A stretch of 64,000 bases of DNA from CAJJDF01 sp965657945 (GCA_965657945.1 CBFHPW010000009.1:1-64000); one strand, 5' to 3'. Shown: positions 1 through 8,951, counted from the first letter of the stretch. Made by a program: numbers and translations. Notes: generated by a model from the letters alone, not told the origin.

Positions 1-1319
1 CTCAAGATACGTTCTATTTTGATGACGTAATGTTTGTTACCTCTCCTCCTCCTGCACTGTCACAAATTGACTTGCCTGTTACCTTTGACGATACCACAGT
101 GGATTACACCATGACCGATTTTGGTGGGAATGTTTCTATGTTAATGACAGATCCTACTTCTGCAACTAATAAGGTAATGAGAATAATCAAAACTACCGGT
201 GCGCAAACGTGGGCAGGTACTACAATTAGTACTGCTTCTGGTTTTGCTTCTGCGATTCCGTTTACTGCTATTGATCAAAAAATGACAGTTAGAGTATGGT
301 CTGCTGCTGCTGGTACTCCTGTTAGATTAAAAGTAGAAGACGCTACGGCACCAACTATTACCTGTGAAACTGAAGCATTAACAGTTACTGCAGGTGGTTG
401 GGATACATTAACTTTTGATTTTGGTTCGCCTGCTACGGGTACTGCTGCTCTTAATATTGCCAACACGTATGACAAGGCTTCCATTTTCATGGACTTTGGT
501 ACAGCTGGAGCTCAAGATACGTTCTATTTTGATGACGTAATGTTTGTTACCTCTCCTCCTCCTACACTGTCACAAATTGACTTGCCTGTTACCTTTGACG
601 ATACCACAGTTGATTACACCATGACCGATTTTGGTGGGAATGCTTCAACTCTTGTTGTAGATCCTACTTCTGCAACTAATAATGTAATGAGAGTAATCAA
701 AACAGCTGGTGCACAAACGTGGGCTGGAACATCTATATGTACACCTATCGGAATGGCCTCTTCAGTTCCATTTACTAGTACAGACACGAGAATATCAGTA
801 AGAGTGTGGTCACCGTATGCTGGAATTCCAATTAGACTAAAAGTAGAGAATGCTTCGAATAGCTTACAAACATGTGAAACTGAAGATACCACCACCGTAA
901 TAGGATGGAATAATCTCATGTTTGATTTTAATAATCCAGCATCAGGAACTGCAGCCCTAAATACTGCATTTACCTTTAATATGGCTTCTATATTCTTCGA
1001 CTTCAATACAGCTGGAGCTTTAGATACATTTTACTTTGATGATGTGATGTTCGAACCAGGAATTAGTAGCATCGATGAAATAGTCGAAACAAAGCTATCA
1101 GTTTACCCAAATCCTACTTCCAACCAATGGCTTGTTTCATCACCAAACCAAGACATCCTAAGAATCGAGGTATATGATCTAAAAGGGACTCTTATCATAA
1201 CTTCGAATCCAACATCAAAAATTGTTGAAGTAGATGGAAGTTCATTGAATAAAGGAATATATCTCTTAAGGACTTTTACCGCTGCGGGAATATCAACATC
1301 GAAAATTGTAAAAAAATAA
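1..1319 (+). CDS. T9SS-exported protein with tandem 170-residue domains (5' end missing)
   Basis: The reading frame (codons from base 3) is open to the left edge, so the true start lies outside the window; the first in-frame ATG at 30 is internal to a repeat. The visible part holds the end of one domain, then two complete domains of about 170 residues, each starting SQIDLPVTFDD and ending with a YFDDVMF strand, then a T9SS type A sorting domain (about the last 80 residues, with the SVYPNPTSN motif and the GIYLL and KIVKK strands). No catalytic motif is visible. The domains look like beta-sandwich modules of the sort attached to glycan-active proteins. Since a GH16 gene follows at once, a cell-surface or secreted role in glycan binding is the best guess. 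Export by T9SS is well supported; the substrate is inference. Confidence 0.85.
   Translation, partial: QDTFYFDDVMFVTSPPPALSQIDLPVTFDDTTVDYTMTDFGGNVSMLMTDPTSATNKVMRIIKTTGAQTWAGTTISTASGFASAIPFTAIDQKMTVRVWSAAAGTPVRLKVEDATAPTITCETEALTVTAGGWDTLTFDFGSPATGTAALNIANTYDKASIFMDFGTAGAQDTFYFDDVMFVTSPPPTLSQIDLPVTFDDTTVDYTMTDFGGNASTLVVDPTSATNNVMRVIKTAGAQTWAGTSICTPIGMASSVPFTSTDTRISVRVWSPYAGIPIRLKVENASNSLQTCETEDTTTVIGWNNLMFDFNNPASGTAALNTAFTFNMASIFFDFNTAGALDTFYFDDVMFEPGISSIDEIVETKLSVYPNPTSNQWLVSSPNQDILRIEVYDLKGTLIITSNPTSKIVEVDGSSLNKGIYLLRTFTAAGISTSKIVKK
60..1060 (+). repeat. 510-bp in-frame tandem repeat
   Basis: Two full copies (about 60-569 and 570-1060) follow the tail of another copy at the left edge. The period is exactly 510 bp (170 codons). 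Bases 1-132 and 511-642 differ at only two positions (54/564 and 101/611), while the rest of each unit has diverged more, which suggests recent duplication or gene conversion around the domain junction. Confidence 0.85.
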
Positions 1320-1336
1320 TTATCACCCTATTGTTT

Positions 1337-1375
1337 AAATTACAGCCAACACGTATTTGGCTGTAATTTTTATTA
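1337..1375 (+). terminator. intrinsic terminator after the repeat protein
   Basis: A perfect 13-bp stem (1337-1349 with 1357-1369), loop of 7 bases, followed by a T-rich run. It lies only 15 bases before the GH16 start, so GH16 may depend on read-through or on a promoter overlapping this stem. Confidence 0.8.
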
Positions 1376-1389
1376 TGAATTGAATCGAA

Positions 1390-2193
1390 ATGAAGCTACA
1401 GCAATTATTTTACATACTCATATCACTATCATTGTTTGTACAATGTAAACAAAGTGAACCATTACCCACAAACTATAAATTGGTATGGTCAGATGACTTC
1501 AATGGCACTGAATTAAATTCAAACAAATGGGAGTATATGATTGGAGACGGTTCGCAATATGGGATTTATGGATGGGGAAACAACGAAGAACAATATTATC
1601 GAAAGGAAAATGTTTCCGTTTCTGATGGAATCTTAAAAATAAAGTCAATATCAGAAAATTTTGGTGACAAAGAGTATACTTCGGCTCGAATTAGGTCCTT
1701 AAATAAAGGTGACTTTAAATACGGAAAAATTGAAGCATCAATACGAATGTCGAATGCCGGAGGGCTATGGCATGCATTTTGGATGCTGCCATCGAATCCT
1801 TCTGAAAACTGGCCAATAAGCGGTGAAATTGATATCATGGAGTTTGTAGGTAATCGCTCAAGTGAAATATTTAATACTATCCATTTTTCTAACCAATTTG
1901 GAGGACATATGCAACTTGGTGAAACAGAGCCGATATTATACGACAATCTGTTTCATACCTATACCATTGAGTGGGATGCCAATAAAATTGTTTGGTTCAT
2001 GGATGATCAAGAAACGTTTAAAGTGTTAAGAACTAATACGAATATCTCGTCTACGTGGCCTTTTGATTCAGAATTTCACTTATTACTCAATACAGCTGTG
2101 GGAGGAAATCTCGGTGGTAATGTGAGTGCTAATACCCTGCAGACAGCCCAATTTATGGAAGTGGATTACGTGAAAGTTTATCAGAAAAAATAA
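1390..2193 (+). CDS. GH16 endo-beta-glucanase lipoprotein (laminarinase-like)
   Basis: A 267-residue secreted glycoside hydrolase. Residues 1-19 form a lipoprotein signal ending in FVQC (Cys19), so it is likely anchored to a membrane facing outward. The rest is a single GH16 jelly-roll domain with the catalytic GEIDIMEFVG motif: Glu146 as nucleophile, Asp148, Glu151 as acid/base. The spaced E-I-D-I-M-E form (with the extra Met) is typical of bacterial beta-1,3- and mixed-linkage glucanases rather than carrageenases. It retains the usual GGLWHAFWMLP cleft region. It is the first gene of the sugar cassette; laminarin or another beta-1,3-glucan is the likely substrate. The family is certain; the exact substrate is inferred from the neighbouring glucose-catabolic genes. 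Confidence 0.92.
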   Translation: MKLQQLFYILISLSLFVQCKQSEPLPTNYKLVWSDDFNGTELNSNKWEYMIGDGSQYGIYGWGNNEEQYYRKENVSVSDGILKIKSISENFGDKEYTSARIRSLNKGDFKYGKIEASIRMSNAGGLWHAFWMLPSNPSENWPISGEIDIMEFVGNRSSEIFNTIHFSNQFGGHMQLGETEPILYDNLFHTYTIEWDANKIVWFMDDQETFKVLRTNTNISSTWPFDSEFHLLLNTAVGGNLGGNVSANTLQTAQFMEVDYVKVYQKK

Positions 2194-2211
2194 TTTCTAC
2201 ACTTAATTACT

Positions 2212-3474
2212 ATGAAAAAACACCTCTTATTTTCCCTTTCCATTTTTCTTTTTTTAACGAGTTACTCTTCCAAGGTAGAGGTGAAATCCACACAGGTAGG
2301 TTTTCAATTATTAAAAGATGGTAAACCATATTTTATAAAAGGTGCAGGAGGCACTGTAGAACTAGAAAAGCTGAAAAGCTACGGAGGAAACTCAATCAGA
2401 ACTTGGGGGATTGATGCCAATACAGATGACATATTAGACGAAGCACACAAAAATGGTCTGACAGTAACATTCGGAATTTGGATGGGACAAGAAAGACAGG
2501 GCTTTGATTACTCCAATGAAGTTGCGGTAAAAGCACAATTAGAACAATTCAGACAAATAGTAAGAAAATATAAAAATCATCCTGCAATTTTACTTTGGGG
2601 AGTGGGCAATGAAATGGACCTAGATTATACCAATTTTGATGTTTGGAAGTATCTTGAAGAATTAGTTCTTATGATACACCAAGAAGATCCCAATCACCCA
2701 ACTATGGCAGTAACAGCTGGATTAGATGTTGCCGAAATAAAATTAATAAACAAATACACACCAAGTTTGGATATTTTAGGGGTAAACACTTACGGAGATA
2801 TTTCTTATTTACCCAAAGCAATGAAAGTTTATGGTTGGGACAAACCTTACATAGTTGCAGAATGGGGACCGTATGGATGGTGGGAGGTGGCCAAAACAGA
2901 ATGGGGAGCTTCGATCGAACAGACGAGTACAGAAAAAGCCCACACCTACGAGGTTAGCATGAACGCCATTAATTCAGACAAAAACAATTGTTTAGGCTCG
3001 TATGTGTTTTTATGGGGTCAAAAACAAGAACATACTTCCACTTGGTTCGGGCTTTTTACGGAGGACGGAGAGGAAACAGAAGTAATGGATGTATTAATTA
3101 AAAATTGGAGCAACGAAACTCCTAAAAACCATGCGCCTTCGATTCACAACTTTAAAATAAACGACCAAACCTCTTCGGATAATATTATATTAACCCAAGG
3201 TACTACCTTGTCTGCGAATGTTGAAATTACAGACAAGGACAAAGATGAACTTAACTATGAATGGCTGGTCATCCCAGAAAGCACAGATAAAAAAACAGGA
3301 GGAGATGCCGAAAAATCTCCAAAGCCCTTAAGAGGGATTTTTACAAAGTCAGACAAAAAAAATAAACAGGTCGATTTTTCTGTTCCTCAAAAGGGGGAAT
3401 ACCGACTTTTCCTATTTGTTCATGATGGGAACGGGAATGTTGCAACTGGAAATATTCCCTTTAAAATAATATAA
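2212..3474 (+). CDS. clan GH-A glycoside hydrolase with C-terminal Ig-like domain
   Basis: A 420-residue protein with an N-terminal hydrophobic export signal (residues 1-20). Residues about 25-300 form a (beta/alpha)8 barrel like the catalytic domain of GH2: the WGVGNE motif supplies the acid/base Glu134, and the IVAEWG motif supplies the nucleophile Glu217. The jelly-roll domains that precede the barrel in true GH2 enzymes are absent. Residues about 305-420 resemble a PKD/Ig-like beta-sandwich. Such short GH2-like enzymes occur in beta-glucan loci of marine Bacteroidota. It lies 18 bases after GH16 and 6 bases before the kinase. It probably finishes oligosaccharide breakdown. The CAZy family was not resolved by eye; a retaining beta-glycosidase mechanism follows from the two glutamates. 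Confidence 0.8.
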   Translation: MKKHLLFSLSIFLFLTSYSSKVEVKSTQVGFQLLKDGKPYFIKGAGGTVELEKLKSYGGNSIRTWGIDANTDDILDEAHKNGLTVTFGIWMGQERQGFDYSNEVAVKAQLEQFRQIVRKYKNHPAILLWGVGNEMDLDYTNFDVWKYLEELVLMIHQEDPNHPTMAVTAGLDVAEIKLINKYTPSLDILGVNTYGDISYLPKAMKVYGWDKPYIVAEWGPYGWWEVAKTEWGASIEQTSTEKAHTYEVSMNAINSDKNNCLGSYVFLWGQKQEHTSTWFGLFTEDGEETEVMDVLIKNWSNETPKNHAPSIHNFKINDQTSSDNIILTQGTTLSANVEITDKDKDELNYEWLVIPESTDKKTGGDAEKSPKPLRGIFTKSDKKNKQVDFSVPQKGEYRLFLFVHDGNGNVATGNIPFKII

Positions 3475-3480
3475 CATAAC

Positions 3481-4332
3481 ATGTATCAATTGATTGCAGA
3501 TAGCGGGTCTACTAAAACAGACTGGGCTTTAATAAATAATGAAAATGACGAAATAACAAGGATAAAAACAATTGGTTTTAATCCTTATTTTCAAGATTCT
3601 GACTACATTTACTCCGTCTTATCAAAGGCATTTTCGAATATAACAATCGATTTCAAGGATGTCAATGATATTTTCTATTATGGGGCAGGATGTTCAACAA
3701 AAGAAAACAAAGAAATTGTAAAAATTGCCTTAGGCAGACTTTTCACACAGTCTACTATTATGGTACATCATGATTTGATAGCTGCAGCGCGAGCCACTTT
3801 AGGTAAATCTGATGGTATTGCTTGTATTTTGGGAACCGGTTCCAACTCTTGTGTTTGGGAAAATGAAAAAGAAGTTCAAAATATTGAGTCTCATGGGTAT
3901 ATCTTTGGAGATGAAGGTAGTGGCTCACATCTAGGGATTCGGCTGATTCAACTCTATTTATCAGGAGATCTTGATGAAAAGATTAAAAACCAGTTTGACA
4001 AAGAATTTAATATATCAAAAAAAGAAATTCTTCACAGGACTTATCGCGACAAAAATCCAAATGTTTTCCTTGCCAGCTTTGCCAAGTTCTATCAGCAATT
4101 TGTAGATGAACCGATATTAAGATCTATTATTCTTAATGAATTTGAAGAGTTTTTTCAAAAGAGAATTATCCCTTATCACAATTATCAGAACTACCAAGTT
4201 GGGTTTATTGGATCCATTTCGTTTTTTTATAAGGATTTACTCTTGGAAGTTGCAAATAAATACTCCATAACAGTGTCGAAAATTACAAGATGCCCTATCG
4301 ATGAATTAATTATTTATCATTCGGTAAATTAA
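3481..4332 (+). CDS. BadF/BadG-type sugar kinase, candidate glucokinase
   Basis: A 283-residue cytoplasmic ASKHA-fold kinase. Visible motifs: DSGSTKTDW at residues 7-15 (phosphate-1 loop), ILGTGSNS (phosphate-2 loop) and GDEGSGSHLG in the middle. Bacteroidota members of this family are usually labelled N-acetylglucosamine kinase without direct proof. Here it sits between a glucan-cleaving enzyme and glucose-6-phosphate dehydrogenase, and no other hexokinase is in the cassette, so phosphorylation of glucose to glucose 6-phosphate is the most economical role. The fold is certain, the substrate is inference. It starts 6 bases after the previous stop and is followed by zwf after 25 bases. Confidence 0.8.
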   Translation: MYQLIADSGSTKTDWALINNENDEITRIKTIGFNPYFQDSDYIYSVLSKAFSNITIDFKDVNDIFYYGAGCSTKENKEIVKIALGRLFTQSTIMVHHDLIAAARATLGKSDGIACILGTGSNSCVWENEKEVQNIESHGYIFGDEGSGSHLGIRLIQLYLSGDLDEKIKNQFDKEFNISKKEILHRTYRDKNPNVFLASFAKFYQQFVDEPILRSIILNEFEEFFQKRIIPYHNYQNYQVGFIGSISFFYKDLLLEVANKYSITVSKITRCPIDELIIYHSVN

Positions 4333-4357
4333 GAATTAAAACAGCTTTACTAAACTA

Positions 4358-5788
4358 ATGAAAACTAACATTATCATATTTGGAGGTGACGGAGACCTAT
4401 CACTGAAAAAAATTTTTCCTGCATTATTCAAAAGAATAATTGACAAACAAATCTCTGAATTTTGTCGAATCACAGTAGTTTCGAAATCAAATTACACCAC
4501 TGACACATTCTCTGAGGTTTTGAATCTAAATCTGAAAAAATACATTTCAGAAATATCACAAAGTCAATTTGATTTAATAAAACAAATGTTAGTTTACATA
4601 AAAATTGATTTATTAAAAAGTGACCAATACAGAGCTTTAAAAAACTCTTTTAATGAAAATGAGTTTAATCAAACACTGTTTTATTTTTCAACGCCTTCTA
4701 GTATTTTTGGTAAAATTTCAGAATTTTTATTTACAAATGGAATTATAAACGATAACTCCAAAGTTATTTTAGAAAAGCCGTTGGGCCATGATCTGGAGTC
4801 TTTTGAGGAGCTAAATAAAAATATAAGGACCTACTTTAAAGAAAGTCAAATCTATCGAATAGACCACTATTTAGGAAAAGAAACGGTTCAAAACTTAATG
4901 GTATTGAGATTTGCGAACCACTTATTTGAACTAGCCTGGAATGGCCAGAATATTGAAAATATTCAAATAACAGTTGCCGAGTCTATAGGAGTTGAGGCTA
5001 GAAAAGAATTTTACGATAAATATGGTGCCTTGAAAGATATGGTACAAAACCATCTGCTTCAGCTTCTTTGCCTAGTAGCAATGGAGCCACCCTCCAAAAT
5101 TAACGCGGATAATGTCAGGAACGAAAAATTAAAAGTACTGAAGGCACTAAGACCCTTTAATGAAAAAACCATCATTAAAAATACCATTAAAGGACAATAT
5201 ACAAGAGGAGAAATAAACGGCACTCCTGTTTCATCCTACCAGGAGGATATAGATAGATACGATTCACCCATTGAAACATTCGTGGCAATAAGGACCTATG
5301 TAGACAACTGGAGATGGTCAGGCGTTCCATTTTATCTAAGGACTGGTAAAAGAATGGGAAATAGATTTTCAGAAATTGTGATAAACTTTAAAAAAGTGCC
5401 TCATAATCTTTTTCCAAATGGAAAAAAAATCGAAAATAACAAGTTAATAATCAGATTACAACCAGAAGAGAGGATAGAACTAGTACAGATGGCTAAAATT
5501 CCGGGACCAGGAGGATATCGATACAAGCCTACTTCACTCGAACTTGATTATGGTGGTTCGTTTGACAAGGAATTTCCAGATGCCTATGAAAGATTATTAA
5601 TGGATGTAATAAAAGGAAATCAGACCTTATTTATGAGGGAAGATGAGTTAAGAGCGTCTTGGAATTGGATTAATTCTGTTACACAAAATTGGGATAAAAC
5701 AGAGAAAGAACTAGAATTATATAAAGCCGGAACGCAAGGCCCTGGAGACGAAATACTACTACCTGGCCACTCGTGGCATGAATCTTAA
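4358..5788 (+). CDS. zwf: glucose-6-phosphate 1-dehydrogenase
   Basis: A 476-residue enzyme that oxidises glucose 6-phosphate to 6-phosphogluconolactone with NAD(P)+. The N-terminal dinucleotide-binding loop is FGGDGDLS (residues 8-15), a variant of the usual GASGDLA. The catalytic signature RIDHYLGKE is at 167-175, with EKPLGHDL at 139-146. Length is normal for the family (about 480-500). It is the entry step for both the oxidative pentose phosphate and Entner-Doudoroff routes; the downstream pgl, edd and eda point to the latter. It lies 12 bases before pgl. Confidence 0.97.
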   Translation: MKTNIIIFGGDGDLSLKKIFPALFKRIIDKQISEFCRITVVSKSNYTTDTFSEVLNLNLKKYISEISQSQFDLIKQMLVYIKIDLLKSDQYRALKNSFNENEFNQTLFYFSTPSSIFGKISEFLFTNGIINDNSKVILEKPLGHDLESFEELNKNIRTYFKESQIYRIDHYLGKETVQNLMVLRFANHLFELAWNGQNIENIQITVAESIGVEARKEFYDKYGALKDMVQNHLLQLLCLVAMEPPSKINADNVRNEKLKVLKALRPFNEKTIIKNTIKGQYTRGEINGTPVSSYQEDIDRYDSPIETFVAIRTYVDNWRWSGVPFYLRTGKRMGNRFSEIVINFKKVPHNLFPNGKKIENNKLIIRLQPEERIELVQMAKIPGPGGYRYKPTSLELDYGGSFDKEFPDAYERLLMDVIKGNQTLFMREDELRASWNWINSVTQNWDKTEKELELYKAGTQGPGDEILLPGHSWHES

Positions 5789-5799
5789 TTAACTCATAC

Positions 5800-6483
5800 A
5801 TGAATATTATCAAATTTAAAACCAAAAATGATCTTGAGAATCAGCTGGTGAAAGAAACTGTTGCCAAAATAACGAAACTTCAAGATTCAAAAAAAAACTT
5901 ATTCCTTCTGTTTTCTGGTGGTTCTACACCCAAGTTGTTTTTGCAAAAACTGGCCAAATCTGATATTTCTTGGAATTCAATTACTGTCAGTTTAGCTGAT
6001 GAACGTTTGGTAGACGAAATGAGTGAACATTCAAATAAAAAATTTCTTTACGATAATCTTATCAACAGAATTGACTCCGAAAAGCCCCAGTTTTTATCTT
6101 TAGTCTTGGAGCCAAACAATGAGCTTGAAAATATAAAACAAGTGCGACAAGAAAAAAAACTTTTTCAAGAACCCGACATTTCATTTTTAGGAATGGGCAC
6201 AGATGGCCATTTTGCCTCATTGTTTCCAAATGACACTAATTCTAGTCAAGGTCTCAAAGAAAATAACTCTGACATTATTCTCAATACAATGGCCCCTGTG
6301 AGTCCTAAAAAGAGAATAAGCTACAGTTTAAATCATCTTATTAAATCTAAATATCTATTCCTTTTTTGCACGGGAGATGATAAATTAAATATATTAAATC
6401 AAACGCCTTTTGATAATAAATTGCCCATTCACGACCTATTGCAACAAGGAAAAAAAAGTGTTTCAATTTATTGGGCACCCTAA
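5800..6483 (+). CDS. pgl: 6-phosphogluconolactonase (DevB type)
   Basis: A 227-residue hydrolase that opens 6-phosphogluconolactone to 6-phosphogluconate. It has the sugar-phosphate-binding SGGSTP loop (about residues 39-44), the ADERLV motif and the GMGTDGHFASLFP signature of the glucosamine-6-phosphate isomerase/6-phosphogluconolactonase family. The lactonase assignment rather than a deaminase rests on the DGHFASLFP form and on its position between zwf and edd. The spacing to the chosen edd ATG is 11 bases. Confidence 0.95.
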   Translation: MNIIKFKTKNDLENQLVKETVAKITKLQDSKKNLFLLFSGGSTPKLFLQKLAKSDISWNSITVSLADERLVDEMSEHSNKKFLYDNLINRIDSEKPQFLSLVLEPNNELENIKQVRQEKKLFQEPDISFLGMGTDGHFASLFPNDTNSSQGLKENNSDIILNTMAPVSPKKRISYSLNHLIKSKYLFLFCTGDDKLNILNQTPFDNKLPIHDLLQQGKKSVSIYWAP

Positions 6484-6494
6484 AAGCAACAATC

Positions 6495-8288
6495 ATGAAT
6501 AAAACAATAAAAATCATAACCGAAAGGATAATAGAACGAAGCAAAAGTGCTAGAGCTGAGTATGTCAGTCAAATGCAGTTAGCAGAAAAAAATAAGAGGT
6601 CGAGGGAAATTATGTCTTGCGGAAACTTGGCTCATGCCTTTGCCGCATGTGACGATCATGTCAAAAACAAACTTAGCGGAAATTCATCTTTTAATTTAGC
6701 AATTGTATCAGCGTACAACGATATGTTGTCTGCTCACAAACCCTATGAAAACTATCCCGACAAAATAAGAAAAGCTGCAGAGAAAAATGGAGCAGTTGCT
6801 CAATTTGCAGGTGGCGTACCTGCCATGTGCGATGGTGTAACTCAAGGTCAGCAAGGAATGGAGCTATCACTATTGAGCCGAGATATAATAGCTATGTCTA
6901 CCGTAGTTGCTTTATCGCATAATATGTTTGATGCAACTATTTGTTTAGGAATTTGTGATAAAATAGTCCCAGGACAACTTATAGGTTCATTAAAATTTGG
7001 TCATTTACCCACTATTTTCATTCCAGGTGGACCCATGGAGACAGGTATATCAAATGAAGAAAAAGCAAAAATACGAGAGGATTTTGCCAAAGGATTAATA
7101 TCACGAGAAGAATTACTGAAAGGAGAATCTGCCGCCTACCATTCTGCAGGAACTTGTACATTTTACGGAACTGCCAATAGCAATCAAATGCTTGTAGAAC
7201 TAATGGGATTGCACCTTCCTGGATCATCCTTTGTAAATCCAACAAATCCATTGAGAGATGCCCTGACAGAGGAAGCTGTCAAGCAACTTATCACGATAAC
7301 CGAAGAACATAACAAAGTGCCCCTATATAAAATAATATCAGAGAAAACTATCGTAAATGGTATTGTTGGATTATTGGCGACAGGCGGTTCTACCAACCAT
7401 ACTATTCACCTTGTGGCTATTGCCAAGGCAGCTGGTATTCATATTAATTGGGAAGATTTCTCAGAAATATCAAAGGTAGTTCCTTCAATTACCCGAGTAT
7501 ATCCCAATGGGACTGCTGATATAAATCACTTTCATGCAGCAGGAGGCATGTCTGTGGTCATAAAAACTTTGCTTGAAAAAGAATTATTGCACGAAGATGT
7601 ATGGACGGTTAAAGGAAAAGGATTAACACAATATACGCAAGAACCATTTTTACAAAATAATACGATTGAATTCAAGGAAGGTCCTGCCAACTCATTAGAC
7701 ACATCAGTTATAGCGGCTATTGGGAAACCATTTGATCCAGAAGGTGGTATAAAACTAATTCAAGGAAATATAGGAGTATCTGTTTGCAAAGTTTCTGCTG
7801 TAAATCCAAAAAACAGAATTGTTGAAGCCCCGGCTCTTGTTTTTAACGATCAAAATGATTTTGTCACAGCTTTCAATAAAAGTGAATTAAACAAAGATTT
7901 TATTGCAGTAATTAGATTTCAAGGACCTAAAGCTAACGGGATGCCAGAATTACACAAACTAACACCAATGCTCAGTATTTTACAACATAATGGCCATAAA
8001 GTTGCCTTGGTGACTGATGGGAGAATGTCTGGTGCCTCAGGAAAAGTTCCTTCAGCTATTCATTTAACTCCCGAAGCAAAGGACGGAGGTATTCTTCCGC
8101 TTCTAAGAAATGGAGACTTATTGAGATTAAATTGTGAGAAGGGAGAATTAGAATGTATGAACATAGACCAGGTAGTAAAAAGAACACCCGAAATAGAACC
8201 AGAAACTATACCTGGAACAGGCAGAGAATTATTTGATAAAGTAAGAACATTAATATCCTCTAGTGAAACAGGAGCAACAATATTTTAA
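6495..8288 (+). CDS. edd: phosphogluconate dehydratase
   Basis: A 597-residue enzyme of the IlvD/Edd family that dehydrates 6-phosphogluconate to 2-keto-3-deoxy-6-phosphogluconate. Iron-sulfur cluster residues are visible in AMCDGVTQGQ (Cys112) and LGICDK (Cys154); the LATGGSTNHT motif is also present. The ATG at 6495 is preferred over an in-frame TTG at 6471 because the latter overlaps pgl and only the shorter start gives the usual family N-terminus, MNKTIKIITERIIERSK. Length matches the usual value of about 600. This gene is diagnostic for the Entner-Doudoroff pathway. The stop is 2 bases from the eda start. Confidence 0.96.
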   Translation: MNKTIKIITERIIERSKSARAEYVSQMQLAEKNKRSREIMSCGNLAHAFAACDDHVKNKLSGNSSFNLAIVSAYNDMLSAHKPYENYPDKIRKAAEKNGAVAQFAGGVPAMCDGVTQGQQGMELSLLSRDIIAMSTVVALSHNMFDATICLGICDKIVPGQLIGSLKFGHLPTIFIPGGPMETGISNEEKAKIREDFAKGLISREELLKGESAAYHSAGTCTFYGTANSNQMLVELMGLHLPGSSFVNPTNPLRDALTEEAVKQLITITEEHNKVPLYKIISEKTIVNGIVGLLATGGSTNHTIHLVAIAKAAGIHINWEDFSEISKVVPSITRVYPNGTADINHFHAAGGMSVVIKTLLEKELLHEDVWTVKGKGLTQYTQEPFLQNNTIEFKEGPANSLDTSVIAAIGKPFDPEGGIKLIQGNIGVSVCKVSAVNPKNRIVEAPALVFNDQNDFVTAFNKSELNKDFIAVIRFQGPKANGMPELHKLTPMLSILQHNGHKVALVTDGRMSGASGKVPSAIHLTPEAKDGGILPLLRNGDLLRLNCEKGELECMNIDQVVKRTPEIEPETIPGTGRELFDKVRTLISSSETGATIF

Positions 8289-8290
8289 CT

Positions 8291-8866
8291 ATGAATAGAC
8301 AATTTGGAATACGAACAATTTTAGAAAACAATCCACTCATACCAATCATCAACTTTACCGATCTTTCTCATGTTGAGCCTGTTATTAATAAACTTGCGCT
8401 TCAAGGAATCATGTGTTTAGAAATAACACTGAGATCGGAACTTGCTTGGAAAGCAATCGAGTTGGCGATGAAAGTGAAACCAAACAATTTTAATATAGGG
8501 GTGGGAACTATCACATCGGTTTCTCACCTAAAAAAGTGTCATGAATTAACTATTGATTTTATTGTCAGCCCTGGCACTTCACCAGCTTTACAACAGGCAC
8601 TGAATCAATGTGAAATACCTTTTCTTCCTGGAGTCATGACCCCCTCAGATATTATTTCTGGTTTGGAACTGGGCTGGGATACTTTTAAGTTATTTCCTTT
8701 TAATTTGGCAGGAGGAATGAAAGCGTTATCTACCTATAATTCGGTATTTCCCGAAGTTAAATTTTGTCCCACTGGCGGAGTAAATGAAACTAATTATCAG
8801 GATTGTCTTGAATTAAAAAACGTTTTATCTGTGGGTGGATCATGGCTTACAGATACCATAACATAA
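8291..8866 (+). CDS. eda: 2-dehydro-3-deoxyphosphogluconate (KDPG) aldolase
   Basis: A 191-residue class I aldolase splitting KDPG into pyruvate and glyceraldehyde 3-phosphate. The Schiff-base lysine is Lys133 in TFKLFPF, and Glu44 in LEITLR is the acid/base residue; IVSPGTSP, LPGVMTPSD and CPTGGV complete the family signature. It is a little shorter than the usual 210 residues, mainly at the C-terminus. It is the last gene of the cassette and is followed by hairpins, one of which is a plausible terminator. Confidence 0.96.
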   Translation: MNRQFGIRTILENNPLIPIINFTDLSHVEPVINKLALQGIMCLEITLRSELAWKAIELAMKVKPNNFNIGVGTITSVSHLKKCHELTIDFIVSPGTSPALQQALNQCEIPFLPGVMTPSDIISGLELGWDTFKLFPFNLAGGMKALSTYNSVFPEVKFCPTGGVNETNYQDCLELKNVLSVGGSWLTDTIT

Positions 8867-8898
8867 TTTAATCTTTATACATTGAAGCAAAATGAAAA

Positions 8899-8921
8899 CG
8901 GCCACTCAAAAGGAGTAGCCG
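8899..8921 (+). other. stable hairpin downstream of eda
   Basis: Stem of 9 positions with one C-A mismatch (8899-8907 with 8913-8921), loop AAAAG. It is followed by an A-rich rather than a T-rich run, so it does not look like a normal intrinsic terminator; a 3'-end stabilising or RNA-regulatory role is possible. Confidence 0.5.
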
Positions 8922-8951
8922 ATCTCTAAACAAAAAAAAGAAAATTATGAT

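Noticed and set aside
60..1060. The direct repeats as a CRISPR or mobile element
   Set aside because: The 510-bp period is in frame and encodes protein domains; no spacers, terminal repeats or transposase.
3..1319. Minus-strand ORFs opposite the repeat protein (275-490 and 614-1006)
   Set aside because: Shadows of a strongly coding plus frame; their repetition just mirrors the repeat.
6471..6494. Eight-codon upstream TTG start for edd
   Set aside because: It overlaps pgl and adds residues not found in the family; the ATG at 6495 fits.
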